Shown: positions 42,552 through 54,120 of the stretch, in pieces
Position numbering within the stretch: position 1 is the first letter of the stretch
Layout of the letters: every line of letters begins with the position of its first letter
Assembly: GCA_026122225.1 (NCBI GenBank)
Contig: JANEZZ010002693.1
Coordinates: 397,001 to 461,000, forward strand
DNA length: 64,000 bases
DNA from: Heloderma charlesbogerti
Taxonomy: Eukaryota; Chordata; Lepidosauria; Squamata; Helodermatidae
Direction of reading: 5' to 3'
The notes under the pieces: model-generated
The model's input: only the letters and a program-made list of their open reading frames with translations
Databases searched by the model: none
What the model was told of the DNA's origin: nothing
Position numbers and translations under genes: made by a program

Positions 42552-43481
42552 CACTGGTCAGTCTCCCCCACTAAATGTATTGTATTTCTCTTTAAGTTAT
42601 AGTAATCATTAGCACAGGCAACGTTTATGCAAATCTGTTCCCTTTTTTTTCAGTGATGCAGCTCCTCTTTTTTAGAGACACATAAGTGGACACCCTACTT
42701 CAGTCTCCATCCTCAAGTGCTTTTCTCTCAGCCAGGGTCACTTTTAGGGTGCCTGCAGATGGAGGGCTCCTAGAACGAGGAACTAGGAGGCACTGTGAAG
42801 CTGTTCGTCTTTTTCACCTTAACAGATTTCCTGCACTAAGAAAAAGGTGGAGGAAACAGTAAGAACACATGGGAAGATGACAAGGTCTAGACACTGCCCC
42901 CCCGCCCGTAAACTTCCATGAATGAGGCAGAGTGATGATGTCATGAAAGCGTCATTGGGGGGCACCTCCAGGTGCCAAGTGCTTGGAGAAGAGGGCTACC
43001 TCCAGGGCTGGCATCAACAGCTGGGCACCTGAGAAGGGCCCACAACCCTGCAGGGGCCCGCTGGCAAGAGGCCTCCTCCTCTTCACCACTGCAACCTGCT
43101 TGTTCACCTGCCTCTCCTTCTGGCCCAGACAATGGTGGTGGTGGTGAGCAGCAGCAGCAGCAGCAAATGCCTCTGCCTTCTTGCTCACTGGCTCTCTGTC
43201 AAGCAAGCAAGTGGTAGCAATGATGAGAAAGAGGATGATGAGCAATAGCAGCTGGTGACAATGGCGGTGAGAAGGTAGACTCACTGAGGGAGGGGCCCAT
43301 TGAGGGTGTCTTGCCCAAGGGCTTTTAAACCGGGAGCTGGCACTGGGCATGGAGTTGCAATACTCCACACTGTGGTTTTTAATATTCCATTTATGGGCAT
43401 TGCATGTTTTCATCACTGTCTGTTGACCCCTAGAAGCTCACTCTTTTTGGCCTCTTGGCTTCCACTAGAGAATTTCCTTTA
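42552..43481. other. Non-coding stretch with GGT/CAG tract
   Basis: A GGT then CAG trinucleotide tract lies at 43135-43166. The 154-codon minus-strand frame at 42952-43416 encodes low-complexity Ala/His runs from this tract and is rejected. Confidence 0.4.
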
Positions 43482-43865
43482 GAGCTGTGCACCGCTTCAG
43501 TCTGAATCCTATGATTCGGACCAAAGCGGTATGGTTCCAGAGTGGGTCGGGGTCAGGCTGAAGCATCCTGAAGCGGGTTGGATTGATCCAAAGCACTTCA
43601 GAGCACTTTGGCCTGATCCAGACAGCTGCATGAGCTCTCTGCTCCTTACCTGGACCCATGAGGAGCACCTGCAGCAGTTGCCATCTTGGAGGGAGTCGCC
43701 ATTTTCTTTTTAAATGGCGACTCTTCTTCTTCCAGTAATTAAATGTTGTGTAGAGTGTGGCTGTAAAGGGGCCATCTCCGCAACATTACAGCCTGGCTCC
43801 GGATCAAGCTGAGTCAGAAGCTCAGAATCAGCCTCCGAAGTGGGTCGGGGGATCCCTGCACAGCC
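43482..43865. repeat. MITE with GGCTGTGCA ends, TTA target
   Basis: Starts GAGCTGTGCACC and ends CCTGCACAGCC, and both flanks are TTA (43479-43481, 43866-43868). The interior repeats CTGAAGCA/GCTTCAG-type words and has the stem GAGTCGCCATTTTC / AAATGGCGACTC. Target size suggests PIF/Harbinger. Confidence 0.7.
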
Positions 43866-44149
43866 TTAATTGTCTTCATATTGTGCCTAGAACCCCTGGG
43901 TTTGACATACTGAATGGAGGTTAGGTTATAAATGAAATGGTCTCACCTAAGAGGTACAAAATATATTGAGCAGAGAACTGTAAAGGACAGCTTGAACATC
44001 AGGACTCAAAGCTTGATGTTGATATGGGAGTCAGGTGAGGACTATCTTAGCAATGATAGAAAAGTAGGAATCTGCATAATTCCTTACATTTATGGAGAAC
44101 TGTCAGAATCTGGCTCTCTTTGATTTCAGCAACCCTTTGGAGAGGTGGA

Positions 44150-44335
44150 CTGATTTGTTGTTTTTAAGTGACCTATATTGTCATTTTACTGCTCACTATT
44201 TATGTTTTAACTAGAATGAACTCTCATTAATTTGCTGATATTTTAATGGTCATTTTATTTGTAAGCAACCCTGAGAAGCTTTTCAGGGGTTATATGGTGG
44301 GATATAAATTTTGATGAAACAAATGAAATAAATAG
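44150..44335 (+). repeat. LINE 3' tail
   Basis: T-rich segment then GTAAGCAACCCTGAGAAGC and GGTGGGATATAAATTTTGAT GAAACAAATGAAATAAATA, a typical L2-like end. Confidence 0.55.
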
Positions 44336-45006
44336 AACAGGTGGGTTCTGATTTGCAATAAACCCATTCTCTGGCCATGAACATAATTAACTGCTTATTA
44401 AACATGGATCTCAGAATTTCCCAAGACAAGCAGAGAAGAACAGCAAATTCTCAGAGATATCAAGGTGACTGGGATAGCCTGGCAGATGGGTGAAAAGGAG
44501 CATATGCTATATAAGGTGGTGCGGAGGACTCTGGCTAGACAGCTGTTACATTATCTAAACCAAATGGCATGGAGGCCCTAATACAACCTGAAGTCAAACT
44601 GGCAGAAAGTATCTTGCAGGTGTTTGTTTAAAAAGGCATTACTGTGAATAAGGATTGTATACCTACAAACACAGCGAATGCAAAGCTGAGATGCCACCTG
44701 CCAGAAGAATCTGTCAGCTTTCTTTGGGTGGATCAAGACACTTTCCCCCTGTGTGCTGAGTGATAGATGTCAATTGCATTGTGGGAGTCCTGAGGAAATG
44801 AGCCAATGGATTCAATCCATAGAGACTCCATGGCTGCCATGCAAAAATCCAGCTTGTTGAAAACGTGATGACCTCACACTACCATCATGCCAGGCATTGC
44901 CCATATATTCCAATACACTGGCAATTTCTGCAGCTCAAAGCCCTGTACAGACAATTTTGTGTACAAGCAAGACATGCAGCTCTAGTTCTGTGTTGTTCTC
45001 TTAATG

Positions 45007-45130
45007 CAGGGGTGGGGAACCTCAAGCCCGCAGACCAAATCTAGCCCTCCTGGGGTCCCAAAATGGCCCTCTAGGGTTCCCCACATGCACACAGCCCCAA
45101 ATGCCAAATCACATATTTTCTCCCTCAAAG
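45007..45130. repeat. hAT-like terminus (CAGGGGTGGGGAACC)
   Basis: Begins CAGGGGTGGGGAACCTCAAG and continues with CCCTCCTGGGGTCCC AAAATGGCCCTCTAGGG, words shared with the hAT family at 26985 and 48079. The other end was not located. Confidence 0.5.
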
Positions 45131-45179
45131 CATAACAAAATACCCATTTTGGAGAAGGCAAACTGGTGATGCTCAGATA

Positions 45180-45372
45180 AACACACACAGGCAAAACACC
45201 CTCACAGCCCCCCCCCCCGAGCCAAATATACACCACACCACACCAAAAACAAAACCCAGACAAAATATACACACCGCAAACCACCCAGCCAACATACATC
45301 AAAACAAAGCAAAAAAACAAGCAGCACACACTTGCAAGCTCACAGAACACAGGCAAAGTAACACCCACCCAC
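45180..45372. repeat. Strand-asymmetric C/A-rich tract
   Basis: Almost 200 bases nearly devoid of T and G on the plus strand, with a poly-C run at 45209-45219. Reads as a hydrophobic 131-codon frame on the minus strand, which is a composition artefact. Confidence 0.7.
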
Positions 45373-46704
45373 CCCACTTACTCCCTGCCACACCCTGAGC
45401 CCTTGAGGATGCTCTGTAGCCTAGCTTGTCTTTCTTTTTCTTTCTTTTTCTGGGCACACTTTAAAATGAAGTGGTAGCCTGGTGCCACCCACTATTTTTA
45501 TTTTCTAAGAATGCCTCTGGGGCCCAGACAGTCTTGTTAATAAAGAGAGTGCTGGAGGTTAAAAGATTTTTTAAAAATCAGGGGCAGGGAGCCAAGGGGG
45601 CATGAAGGGGGGTGTCCATAGGCACAAGCCCCAAGTTAGGCACCCCAGTTATATACACTGTGTGAACAGAGCTCATGTAGCAGGCTAGGCAAATGAGCAA
45701 CCCTGTCCTGAGAAGCCTAGCTTTTATTTACAGAAAAGGCCATGTCTCGCTGTCAAGATGTGTCCTAAAGGTTCAGAAACCAAGGTTAATAAGAAGGATC
45801 CCATACCACTTTCATGAGGAAGTTTATGAAGCTGGCAAGGACATTATTAATCTACTGTGCTTTTATTCTTGATCGCTTTGAAAACCCCTCAGATTTCATT
45901 TGCTTTCTCACTACCACAGTGCAGTGAGCTGATGTTTTCAATCATGCTTCTCTTTTATGACTACAAGATCTCTTTCTAGGGGTCTAAATTGGCCATCAGT
46001 TACCAAGGGAAGGGATTTTGAGAAAGGATAACAACCTGTTGCCAGCCTATAAAGATCCCTTAGGTTCGCAAAAGGTTAGTTTTTGCCCAGTATGGTGGGA
46101 AACACAATTCATGCCAGGAAATCCAGGTGTACTGAAACTGGTCACATATATGCATTTTGTGGTCATGCTTATGTGTTAATGGTCACAATTTTCAAGTTTC
46201 TAGAAGATAAGTAGAAAGGTGCTCTGAAATAATAAAATCTAGAGAGGCAAATCTGGAGGCCACATTTTCATTTTCCGTTTCAAGCCGACCCTATCTATAC
46301 CACTGACATATTCCTAAGCCATTGCACACATCTGACTCCCACATTTTGTCACTTGCATTGATTGGGTCTTCTGCACAGAGCCTATGTGCGTGCAAGCTCC
46401 TTCTGCTTCATATTTGAATGATCAAAGCTGGGATGAACCAGTTAAGAGACATTGTTCTGGATGGCACTAAATGCCTATTGTATAGTAGGTGGTCTCTCTC
46501 ATAAACCAATCCCACTTTCTACAAACATTCAAACATTTGAAGGAAAGAACACTAAACTATATAAATACCACAGGTGGGCAACATATGGTTGATGCAGTAT
46601 CAGGAGGGGCCATGGGTCTCTCCACTAGACTAGTGAGAGAATCCCATATAAAGGGCACCATCCAACCAAGCAATTTTATGTCCCATTGATTTCAGTGAGA
46701 GACC
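45373..46704. other. Non-coding stretch
   Basis: A TTTC tract at 45428-45450. No exon or identified transposon. Confidence 0.4.
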
Positions 46705-46805
46705 TTAAGGCTGAAATCCTGTGCATGCTTACTTGGAAGTAAACCCATCTGGACACAGCAGAACTTTCTTCTGAGTAAATATGCATAGGATTTTGCTGTT
46801 AAGCA
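46705..46805. repeat. Short fold-back MITE (GCAATCCTAT type)
   Basis: TTAAGGCTGAAATCCTGTGC at the left and CATAGGATTTTGCTGTTAAG at the right pair as inverted ends; the interior carries CTTACTTGGAAGTAAACCC. Confidence 0.65.
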
Positions 46806-47048
46806 TATACATTTAGATCTCACCCATTGAAGTCAGTGGGATTTACATTGGTGCCCAATTTTTATTTTTATTTATTTATTTTCAGCTTTGGTGGGCTTAG
46901 CTGCTGATTGGAGAAGAGATCTTCCAGTCTGAGGGAGAAGGACAACCTTCAAAAACCAGTGTGGGAACACTTCAGCCTCCTGGGACACTCTGGAACTGAC
47001 CCTAAGGGGGCAACTTTTGAACAAAGGACCTTCAAAGGGATACTACTG

Positions 47049-47112
47049 GTGCTTCCAGACAAGGCTTTTTTTAGTGCAATTGCATTGTCACAGTCACAGA
47101 ATTTTACAGGAG
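47049..47112. repeat. MITE with GTGCTTCCAGA ends (copy 2, partial)
   Basis: GTGCTTCCAGACAAGGCTTT then GCAATTGCATTGTCA and GAATTTTACAGGAGG. It is truncated by or adjacent to the following L2 segment. Confidence 0.6.
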
Positions 47113-47129
47113 GAAACCATGTATAAAGG

Positions 47130-47560
47130 AAACCATGTTAACCTTAAATGGTTTGGGCCCAAGTTACTTGAAGGACTGCTGCCTTCTCCTGTACCAGTCC
47201 GCTCACCGAGGTCATCAGTAGATACTCTTCTCACTTGCCCATGACCAAGAGCAGTTAGGGTGGTGAGTACAAGGAGAGGGCCTTTTAAGTGGTGGCCCCG
47301 TACCTCTGGAATCAGGTGTTGATCAAGCTTTTTCTTTGCAGGCTTTCAGGAATGCTCTAAAAACACACCTTTTAATGATCTGTGGGCTGCAGGTTTTAGT
47401 GGTGTTACCTATTTTTACAGTGTTTATAGTATTTTATTGAATAATTATTTCCTGCTTTTCTCTCTGTTTTTGTATATTTTTGTATTTTTACCTTGTATGC
47501 TGCCTTGAGAGGGCTGTACCCTTGAAGGCGGCCTAAAAATAATTCTGAATTATTCAAAAT
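47130..47560 (+). pseudogene. L2-clade LINE 3' end
   Basis: Degraded ORF2 C-terminus: LNGLGPKLLEGLLPSPVPVR, then TCTGGAATCAGGTGTTGATC and AAAAACACACCTTTTAATGA, matching the conserved order of the L2 terminal domain. The tail has TTTTTGTATATTTTTGTATT and TTGTATGCTGCCTTGAGAGG. Frameshifted. Confidence 0.7.
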
Positions 47561-48078
47561 AGCTTGCATGTTGTGTATGTACTTGCCTCCCCAGCGCAGA
47601 CTTGAAGCAGCGCCTGACCTTCCCTTCACCCGGCTCCATGCAAGACACTGTACTCCACGGGCCTCTAGCCAAGAACTGTTTTAGGGCTCACAGGCTCTAG
47701 AACGATGGCCGATTCCTTTGTAGAAGAAGCAAACAAAAATCATCCGCTCCCCTTCCAATCTGCATAGCCACATCATAACCAATTAGTACTAGGCTAATTT
47801 CACTTACATAACAACTGTTGTCAAGATTACCAGGAAGAGCATGTGCCTCCATACAAAAACAGCAAAAGTGGAGGGGGGGGGGAAGTGTAGATAACCATGT
47901 TGTGTTAGGTATTATATAAGACTGGGCTTTTCTATTCTGACTGGTAGGTGCAAACACTAATTTAGTGTTACTAAGCGAAAGAGACCCTTCCAAAGTTTAT
48001 CATGAGTGCAATGACTGCTTTCCCTTCTCCACTAGGATGAACAGATGCAAAGGAGGCAGAACTCTTGTACCTTTAATA

Positions 48079-48629
48079 CAGGTGCTGAACTGGCCCATCT
48101 GGGCTCTCAAGAACCCATTTGGGGTCCCAATCCAGCCCTCAGGGGTTCCCCAGATGGCCACCCCTCCTTGCCTTGGACCCACTCCTTTCCCTTGACCCTG
48201 GTAGTTCAGTGGTTTCCCAGCGTTTGCACAGGTTCTCTCCCCCCCACACACCTTCTGAAAGGGGAAGGACTGCAGCTCAGTGGTAGGACACACATGCTCT
48301 GCATGCTGGAGGTCCCAGGTTCGATCTCTGGCATCTCCAGATAGGACTGGAAAAACTCCTGCCCGAAACCTTGGAGAGCTGCTGCCAGTCAATGTCGACA
48401 ATACTGGGCTAGATGGACCAAGGATCTAACTCAGTATAACACAGCTTTCTATTTCTCCTAAGGCCTAGTTACTGGCAGTGAGAGCTTTAAGCTAAAACAG
48501 GCTGCTATTTTTTGTATTTTGACCCCACCCCCTTTTGCCTTTGGCCACGCCCACCACTGGAATGCAGCCCCCAAGTATTTCTTTGAAATTGAATGCAGCC
48601 CTCAGGCCCAAAGTGGTTCAACACTCCTG
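48079..48629 (-). mobile_element. Non-autonomous hAT element (copy 2) interrupted by a SINE
   Basis: Plus-strand ends CAGGTGCTGAACTGG and TTCAACACTCCTG are the inverted termini of the 26985 family. Flanks CTTTAATA (48071-48078) and CTTTAGCA (48630-48637) match at 6 of 8. Shared interior includes CATCTGGGGAACC and AGCTTTAAGCTAAAACAGGC. The SINE at 48262-48455 splits it; without it the length is about 355 bp, close to the 368 bp of copy 1. Confidence 0.82.
48262..48455 (+). repeat. tRNA-derived SINE with LINE-type tail (copy 2)
   Basis: A box CTGCAGCTCAGTGG, B box GGTTCGATCTC, body GCTGCTGCCAGTCAATG and tail ACTGGGCTAGATGGACC to CAGCTTTCTATTTCTCC. Nested in the hAT element. Confidence 0.88.
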
Positions 48630-48829
48630 CTTTAGCAACGACACAGAGGAGGAGATTTTGGTAAGCACAACTTTTTTCCCTTCCTGACCAGCTGTACCTG
48701 CTGAAATTCTCTCATTTATACATCTATGAAACACACCAGGATCCTTGTCCTCCTTCACATCTCTTCTCTCTATACTTTGAGTAACAAGGCACAATAGGCT
48801 GAGCAATAGCTTTAGGTTACTCATAGACG

Positions 48830-49260
48830 TCAACTTGGGATAACATCAAGATTTCTTGTCAAGAACTACTACATCAGTGTACTGCTGCACCATGTGGTAC
48901 AGCTGCTGAACTGCAGGTGGCAGCTTCTCAGAGAAGTTCCTTCAGGTCTGGGCTGACTCCGCCCACTGAGACTGGCCACTGGAGCTTCCTAGGCAGGAAG
49001 GAATATAAGAGGACTTCTTGCTCCAGTTGAGCATTGCTGAAGCAACAAGGGCTTCCTGAACACTGGTGTGTTCCTCTAGTCTTTGGTCCCAGCTCCTCTA
49101 GTTCTGACTTGCTCCCTGATCCTGATTTCTGGCTTGCTCCTTGACTCTGCTACCCAGTTTGCCTTTCAACCCTGACTTGTTCTTTGGTGATGATGCCTGG
49201 CTTGCTTCTTGAACCTCCCTCCTGGTTTCTCCTGTGGCTCTGACATCCTTTGCTCGCAGC
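48830..49260 (+). repeat. Possible LTR-like promoter region with CT-rich minisatellite
   Basis: Contains a TATA-like GAATATAAGAGG (48999-49010) followed ~70 bp later by a degenerate ~24-nt repeat (GACTTGCTCCCTGATCC, TGGCTTGCTCCTTGACTC, TGGCTTGCTTCTTGAACC) at 49105-49222. The arrangement resembles retroelement LTRs, but no TG...CA boundaries or target duplication could be set. Confidence 0.35.
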
Positions 49261-50344
49261 TAGAGCTGTCCGCAAATGGCCTCTTGAAATGCTCCTCCTT
49301 ACTTGTGGGCAGAGAAATGTGGGAGCTGATTTCACTGAATTTCTCCAAGGGGAGGAGAAATTCTCAACCATTTCTCCCAGGTAGGGCTCCCTAGTGGCAG
49401 GGCTTGTAGCACAGCTTCTTTCTTTTTTGGTAAAGGCTGTGGGGGGTTTTGTGCTGCAACAGCATCAACTGCCTTGGCAGTCTGGCCCCCAGTTTGCATC
49501 CACCACTATGCAGGTGGGGGCAGAGTTGTGTCCATCTCCAGGGATGAGGTGGAGTTCATGCTCTGCCAAAATCTGTCCTCCAGTCTCCTGAAAGTTTTCT
49601 CCCCCCATGAAAGAGGCTTCCATTGTTCTGACTCATTCAGGATGTTTGATCATTTATTTTTGTGGTGTTTTTGAGCTTACCTAATAACTGCTAGCCTCCC
49701 AGGCTGCCTGCATGTCTTGATCTGAAAAAGCTCTATGGAAGAAGTTACTCCATGGTACCGTAAGCTGGGCTTTAATTGAAGTGTAGGAAGCTGAGGGGGC
49801 TACAGGTGACCAGAGAGATGATTGTACAATGAAAAGCAGGACACTTGTGCTCACTCCTTGGCCACCTCTTAAGTAAGGTAAGTCCAAGAACCCCAAACCC
49901 AACCCCGGAGAATTTCTCCAAAATTTCTTCACCATTTAATTTCTTTTCAAAAGCAATTTCTCTTCTATAAAATTGAATGAGAATGGTTGAAAAAAATGTA
50001 GGGGAGAATTTTGGCACAGCACGAGTCCCAGCTACTGGCTAGCCCCATGGCTCCTGGCTTATCCCAGATTGCTGCCTATGACCCTGATGGGGTCTCCCCC
50101 TTCCCCCATAAGGTTGCTCTGCAGGCCTCCCCAAGCCCTCCCCTGTAGCCTTCTCCATATCTGCTCTAGTTTCCCTGTTTTCAATTTAGAATGGTGTTGT
50201 TTTTAAATGTTCTTCTAAACAACTGTTAAAGGGAATGTAGCTCTGCTCTCTATTGCATCTGGTCACCCTCATACCAGCCCTTTTTATACCCAGATGGCTC
50301 CTCTGTGAACACCTGTCTGCAGGACAGGAGATCATCAATGATGG
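49261..50344. other. Non-coding stretch
   Basis: A minus-strand 43-bp segment at 49683-49725 has both acceptor-like (AGCTTTTTCAG) and donor-like (TTATTAG|GTAAGC) borders but no recognisable peptide. Confidence 0.35.
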
Positions 50345-50874
50345 TGTCAAGGGCTCCTTGGAGGCCTCTCTCAGTCTAATCCAGTAGCCAAGTCCAGACA
50401 CAGACAAAGGGATTCTTTTCAAAGCTTTATTCCTCTTTTACAACTTAACAACTCTACTGTTAGCAACTACATATGAGCAGCAGAGTACCTATGCCCTAAG
50501 TTGGAACAGTTGGTCCCCGTTTGAAAAGGAATCACTGGCAGACCCCTGAACTTAAGGGCTAGGGAGAGTCCCTCCCCTTTTCCCTTGGATCCTCTGGGCG
50601 CAGCCATTGTTTGCGCGCCAACTGGGCATTATGCCTCCTTTCCGCACCCTCCATTTGGCGCCGCTCTCTGCGTCGGCGTCACGCGTCCCTCAAGTCTGCT
50701 TCCCATGCTCTGTCATTCCCAGGACTGCTATCTAAGCTAGGAATGCTGGTGGGAGGAATCTCTTTCAGCTGTTGGCCCTGGGAAAGAGGAGTGCGCTCCT
50801 GTCCCAGGAGCGACTCCTCTTCCTCAGAATCAGAACTACTCTGGGATTCTATGGGCTCAGTGTCCACCCTGACA
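50345..50874 (-). mobile_element. Solo LTR, copy 3
   Basis: TGTCAAGGGCTCC to CCACCCTGACA flanked by GATGG on both sides (perfect 5-bp duplication). Sense is minus. It shares the TCAAGGGCTCCTTGGAGG end with copy 5 and so forms a second subfamily. The ATG-less frame reads VDTEPIESQSSSDSEEEE and has one in-frame TGA at about 50680 where other copies carry CGG or CGA; the family stop follows SP near 50567. Confidence 0.9.
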
Positions 50875-50896
50875 GATGGATTTCGTAGGAAGGCAC

Positions 50897-50981
50897 CAGC
50901 CTTCCCCAACCAGGGTGGCCAATGGGGATGATGGAAATTGTAGCCCAACACATCTGGAGAGTGCCAGATTGAGGAAGGCTG
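50897..50981. repeat. hAT-like MITE (family 1), internally deleted
   Basis: CAGCCTTCCCCAACC to ACATCTGGAGAGTGCC AGATTGAGGAAGGCTG, 85 bp, lying 23 bp beyond solo LTR copy 3. Confidence 0.7.
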
Positions 50982-51589
50982 AAATGCACGTTTAGAGTTA
51001 TGAGTGTTAGGACTCCTGGTGATTAACAGGTGGGCCTCCCTTACTCGTCAGAAGTGACCTCCACTATTCAAATGCAGGGAGAAAGTGGAAGCAAGCAGCT
51101 TTTAAGGAAGGAAACAGCTAGAAACCCCTCTGGAGACTTTTTTCAGGCTGAAACAATCAATGACCTAATTAGGTGGCACTATCATTGAAGGAAAAAAAGG
51201 GGAAGAGAAACAAACAGAGGAGAGAGGCCTAAATATTCATTCAGACTGGTCCCAACTGGAATTAGCCAAGGGTGGTGCTTTATTTAGCAAGCGTGAGCAC
51301 GCTCACTGAAGCATGGAAGCCAGCAACAGAAAGAAGGCTTCCCCTGTTCCTTGTGCACATTCATCTCATGCAACCTATTTTGAAAGCCTAAAGCAAGGGG
51401 GCTGGGAGATAAAGACGAAGCTCTAAAACAAGGACCAGTGCACAGGTTGTTTGAACAGCCTGCTAAGCCACGGGAAGAGCATCTGCTTGCTCTTCAAAGG
51501 GAAACGTTAATAGGGCAAGCTGCATACAGGGTACTCAGAATGAAACCCCATCGCAAAATATTTACAGAATGTGTAGGAATATTTATGGG
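50982..51589. other. Non-coding stretch
   Basis: No recognised repeat or exon. Confidence 0.4.
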
Positions 51590-51771
51590 AAGGGCCATAG
51601 CTCAGTGACAGAGCACATGATTTCCTTGCAGAATGCCCCATGCTCAATCTCCAGGTAGGGTTGGGAAAGACCCCAGTCTGAAACCCTGGAGAGCTGCTGC
51701 TAGTCAATGAACACAATACTGAACTAAGTGAACCAATGGTCCAGCTCAATATAAGGCAGCTTCCTTTGTTC
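51590..51771 (+). repeat. tRNA-derived SINE with LINE-type tail (copy 3)
   Basis: A box GCCATAGCTCAGTGACAG, degraded B box, body GAGAGCTGCTGCTAGTCAAT and tail AATATAAGGCAGCTTCC TTTGTTC. More diverged than copies 1 and 2. Confidence 0.82.
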
Positions 51772-53721
51772 ACACCCTATAAAGAAGAGGGTAGGTCAAC
51801 CCCAAAGACCCTTTGGTCTCTTGCATGAAGGAAGGGTTACCCACCTCCTGTTCCGTCTCCGACCAGAGAAGGCTCTGTCCTTGCCAGTCCTCTGCCTTTT
51901 ATATTCAGCTTTCCAGCCTCATCTGCTCCCTGCCTCCTGATCACGAGTAGGGTCTTACTCATGAGGAGGCTGCCCCCTGGCTCAAGGGGACTGGCAACCC
52001 ATGGGAGGTAAACTCGCTATTTCCTCCACAGTGAGGCTGCTGTTTCCCTTGTGCTTCCCCCAGAGGTCAGTGTCCCTGCTGACTGGAAAGTGCGACACTG
52101 TATCCCTGCAAGCTCCACCAGATCACTAAGCTCACCTCCCTGCTCAGCCTTTCATCATCTTCTGTCACTTCTGTCTATCACAGACACTGTTCCTGTATCT
52201 GGGGGCCTGGGCCAGGTAAGGGAGTGAAGATGGGAAGAGTGTTGTTCAGAATGATCCTGCATTAATCTATATAAGGAGAGCAAGCAACACACACAGGATC
52301 ACCTCTTATATGAGACATCTGCTAATATTTTCTTGTAAATAACAGCCACTGAAGGTTTCTGTTTAGCCTGATGCACAAATGTACAACAAGGGCAGCTGAA
52401 TTCCAACCCACATGAAAACGGAACGACAAGTTATTTCTGCATTGTTGGCCCTGCAAGATGCACTTTAGAGATAATTGAGCTGTGAGCATGATGTCGCATG
52501 TACGATCCACATCACCTACCTGGATAGCATTAATATATGTTAAAATATTCCTCCCTTAAGCAGAAGAATGTGTCTGACTTGGTGGTGTATGCCCAAAGGG
52601 AACCAATCTTTAGTTTTTCACTTTTAAGATCAGATTTAGTAAGCAGTACCTACTGGGTGGAAGCATTTTATATCACAGAATGTGCCATTAGAAAGGCCAA
52701 AACCCTTCACAGCTCTTTTTTCAATAACTTTTAAAGGCACCTTAAGAGGCAGTGTAATAATTCTGCATAATGGAGGAGTGTTGAACTGGGTAATACTCAA
52801 AGATGACATTTTGAATGCCAGTAGCTTTCCCCAGAAATTAAATGCCATTTCTAACTTGGAATATGTAATATTAGGGTCCTCCCTCTACTTCTCTGCCATT
52901 TAATTAGCTTTTTAAAAGGATTTTAAAGAAACATTCACGCCTACTTTCTCATTCAGAAACTGAGTGCTTCAGTTCATTACTGAAAATTCCCCCATCCCAT
53001 TCAAAATGGTGTTTGACAAACACTAGCTGGTCTGCCCAATGAAGGACAAACACATTTATCTGTTAATTGCAACTGTATCTTTGTCCTTCCTGCAAGGAGT
53101 TCGGAGAGATGTTTGAGCCTTACAATGTCTCTGTGAGGTAGTTTAGGCTAATAATGAGAAACTGATCTAGGTATCTGTTAGACTGTAATCCTGAGGGTAG
53201 AGCTTGTCTGTAATTGTATTTATTGTACAGTGCTTTGTTTTGAAGAGGTTTAGAAGTAATAATAATAAGAATGGGAGCATACCTGTGCTAACGACAGTCC
53301 TTTCCTTTGGTGAACACATCATCAGCAGGGGAGTGGGCTTGCACTTTCTTCCCTCTCACAGCTGTGACTGTGTGTGTTTGCTAAAATACTCAGTAGCTCT
53401 GGGTTAGGCAGGAGGCTGGACATGAGGGATTGTACTCACATGTAGCACTTTTTGCACCAGTAGAAGGGGTAATGCATACATGTGCTCTTCCCCCACCTCA
53501 TTGGATCAGGCTGAGTGATTTGCTCAAAGTCAGCCAATGAGCTTCATCATTTATGCAAATAATGAGCATCAGCCCTTGAGCTTAGAACAGATTTCCCCTG
53601 TGGAGCTCAGAACTGAAAGATGCCCAGTTCCTGGTTTATACCAATCCCCCTTTTTATTTTTAAATATTTTACCAAATGAACCTTGTATGTTAAGAGTTCT
53701 GTAGGTACACAAGTTCCCTAT
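51772..53721. other. Non-coding stretch, partly unique-looking
   Basis: 52530-53060 is repeat-free and AT-rich (AATTAAATGCCATTTC, TTTAATTAGCTTTTTAAAAG), a possible conserved non-coding block. No exon recognised. Confidence 0.35.
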
Positions 53722-54120
53722 ATGTTGTTGTTCAGTCATTAAGTTGTGTCCGACTCTTCGTGACCCATGGACCATAGCACGCCAGGCCTTCCTGTCCTCC
53801 ATTCTCTCCCGGAGCATGCTCAAGTCCATATTCATTGCATCGGTGATGCTATCTAGCCATCTCATCCTCTGCCATCCCCTTCTCCTTTTGCCTTCAATCT
53901 TTCCCAGCATCAGGGTCTTTTCCAAGGAGTTTTCTCTTCGCATTAGGTGGCCAAAATATTTGAGCTTCAGCTCCAGTATCTGTCCTTCCAATGAGTAGTC
54001 AGGGTTGATTTCCTTTAGGATGGACTGATTTGACCTCCTTGCAGTGCAGGGGACTCGTAAGAGTCTTCTCCAGCACCACAGTTCGAAAGCATCAATTCTC
54101 CTGCGCTCAGCCTTCCTTAT
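53722..54120 (-). pseudogene. BovB ORF, C-terminal domain
   Basis: An open stretch with ERRRIDAFELWCWRRLLRVP, YFGHLMRRENSLEKTLMLG and RKAWRAMVHGSRRVGHNLM. FELWCWRRLLRV and FGHLMRR are the recognisable signature of the RTE/BovB C-terminus. The open frame actually continues past the 3' end of the element into host DNA because no early stop occurs. It is separated from the RT part by the solo LTR. Confidence 0.85.

Noticed and set aside
42952..43416. 154-codon minus-strand frame with Ala and His runs
   Set aside because: Runs derive from a GGT/CAG trinucleotide tract; no domain is seen.
44982..45377. 131-codon minus-strand frame rich in Val, Cys, Phe, resembling a membrane protein
   Set aside because: It is the translation of a C/A-rich low-complexity tract and a hAT-like end.
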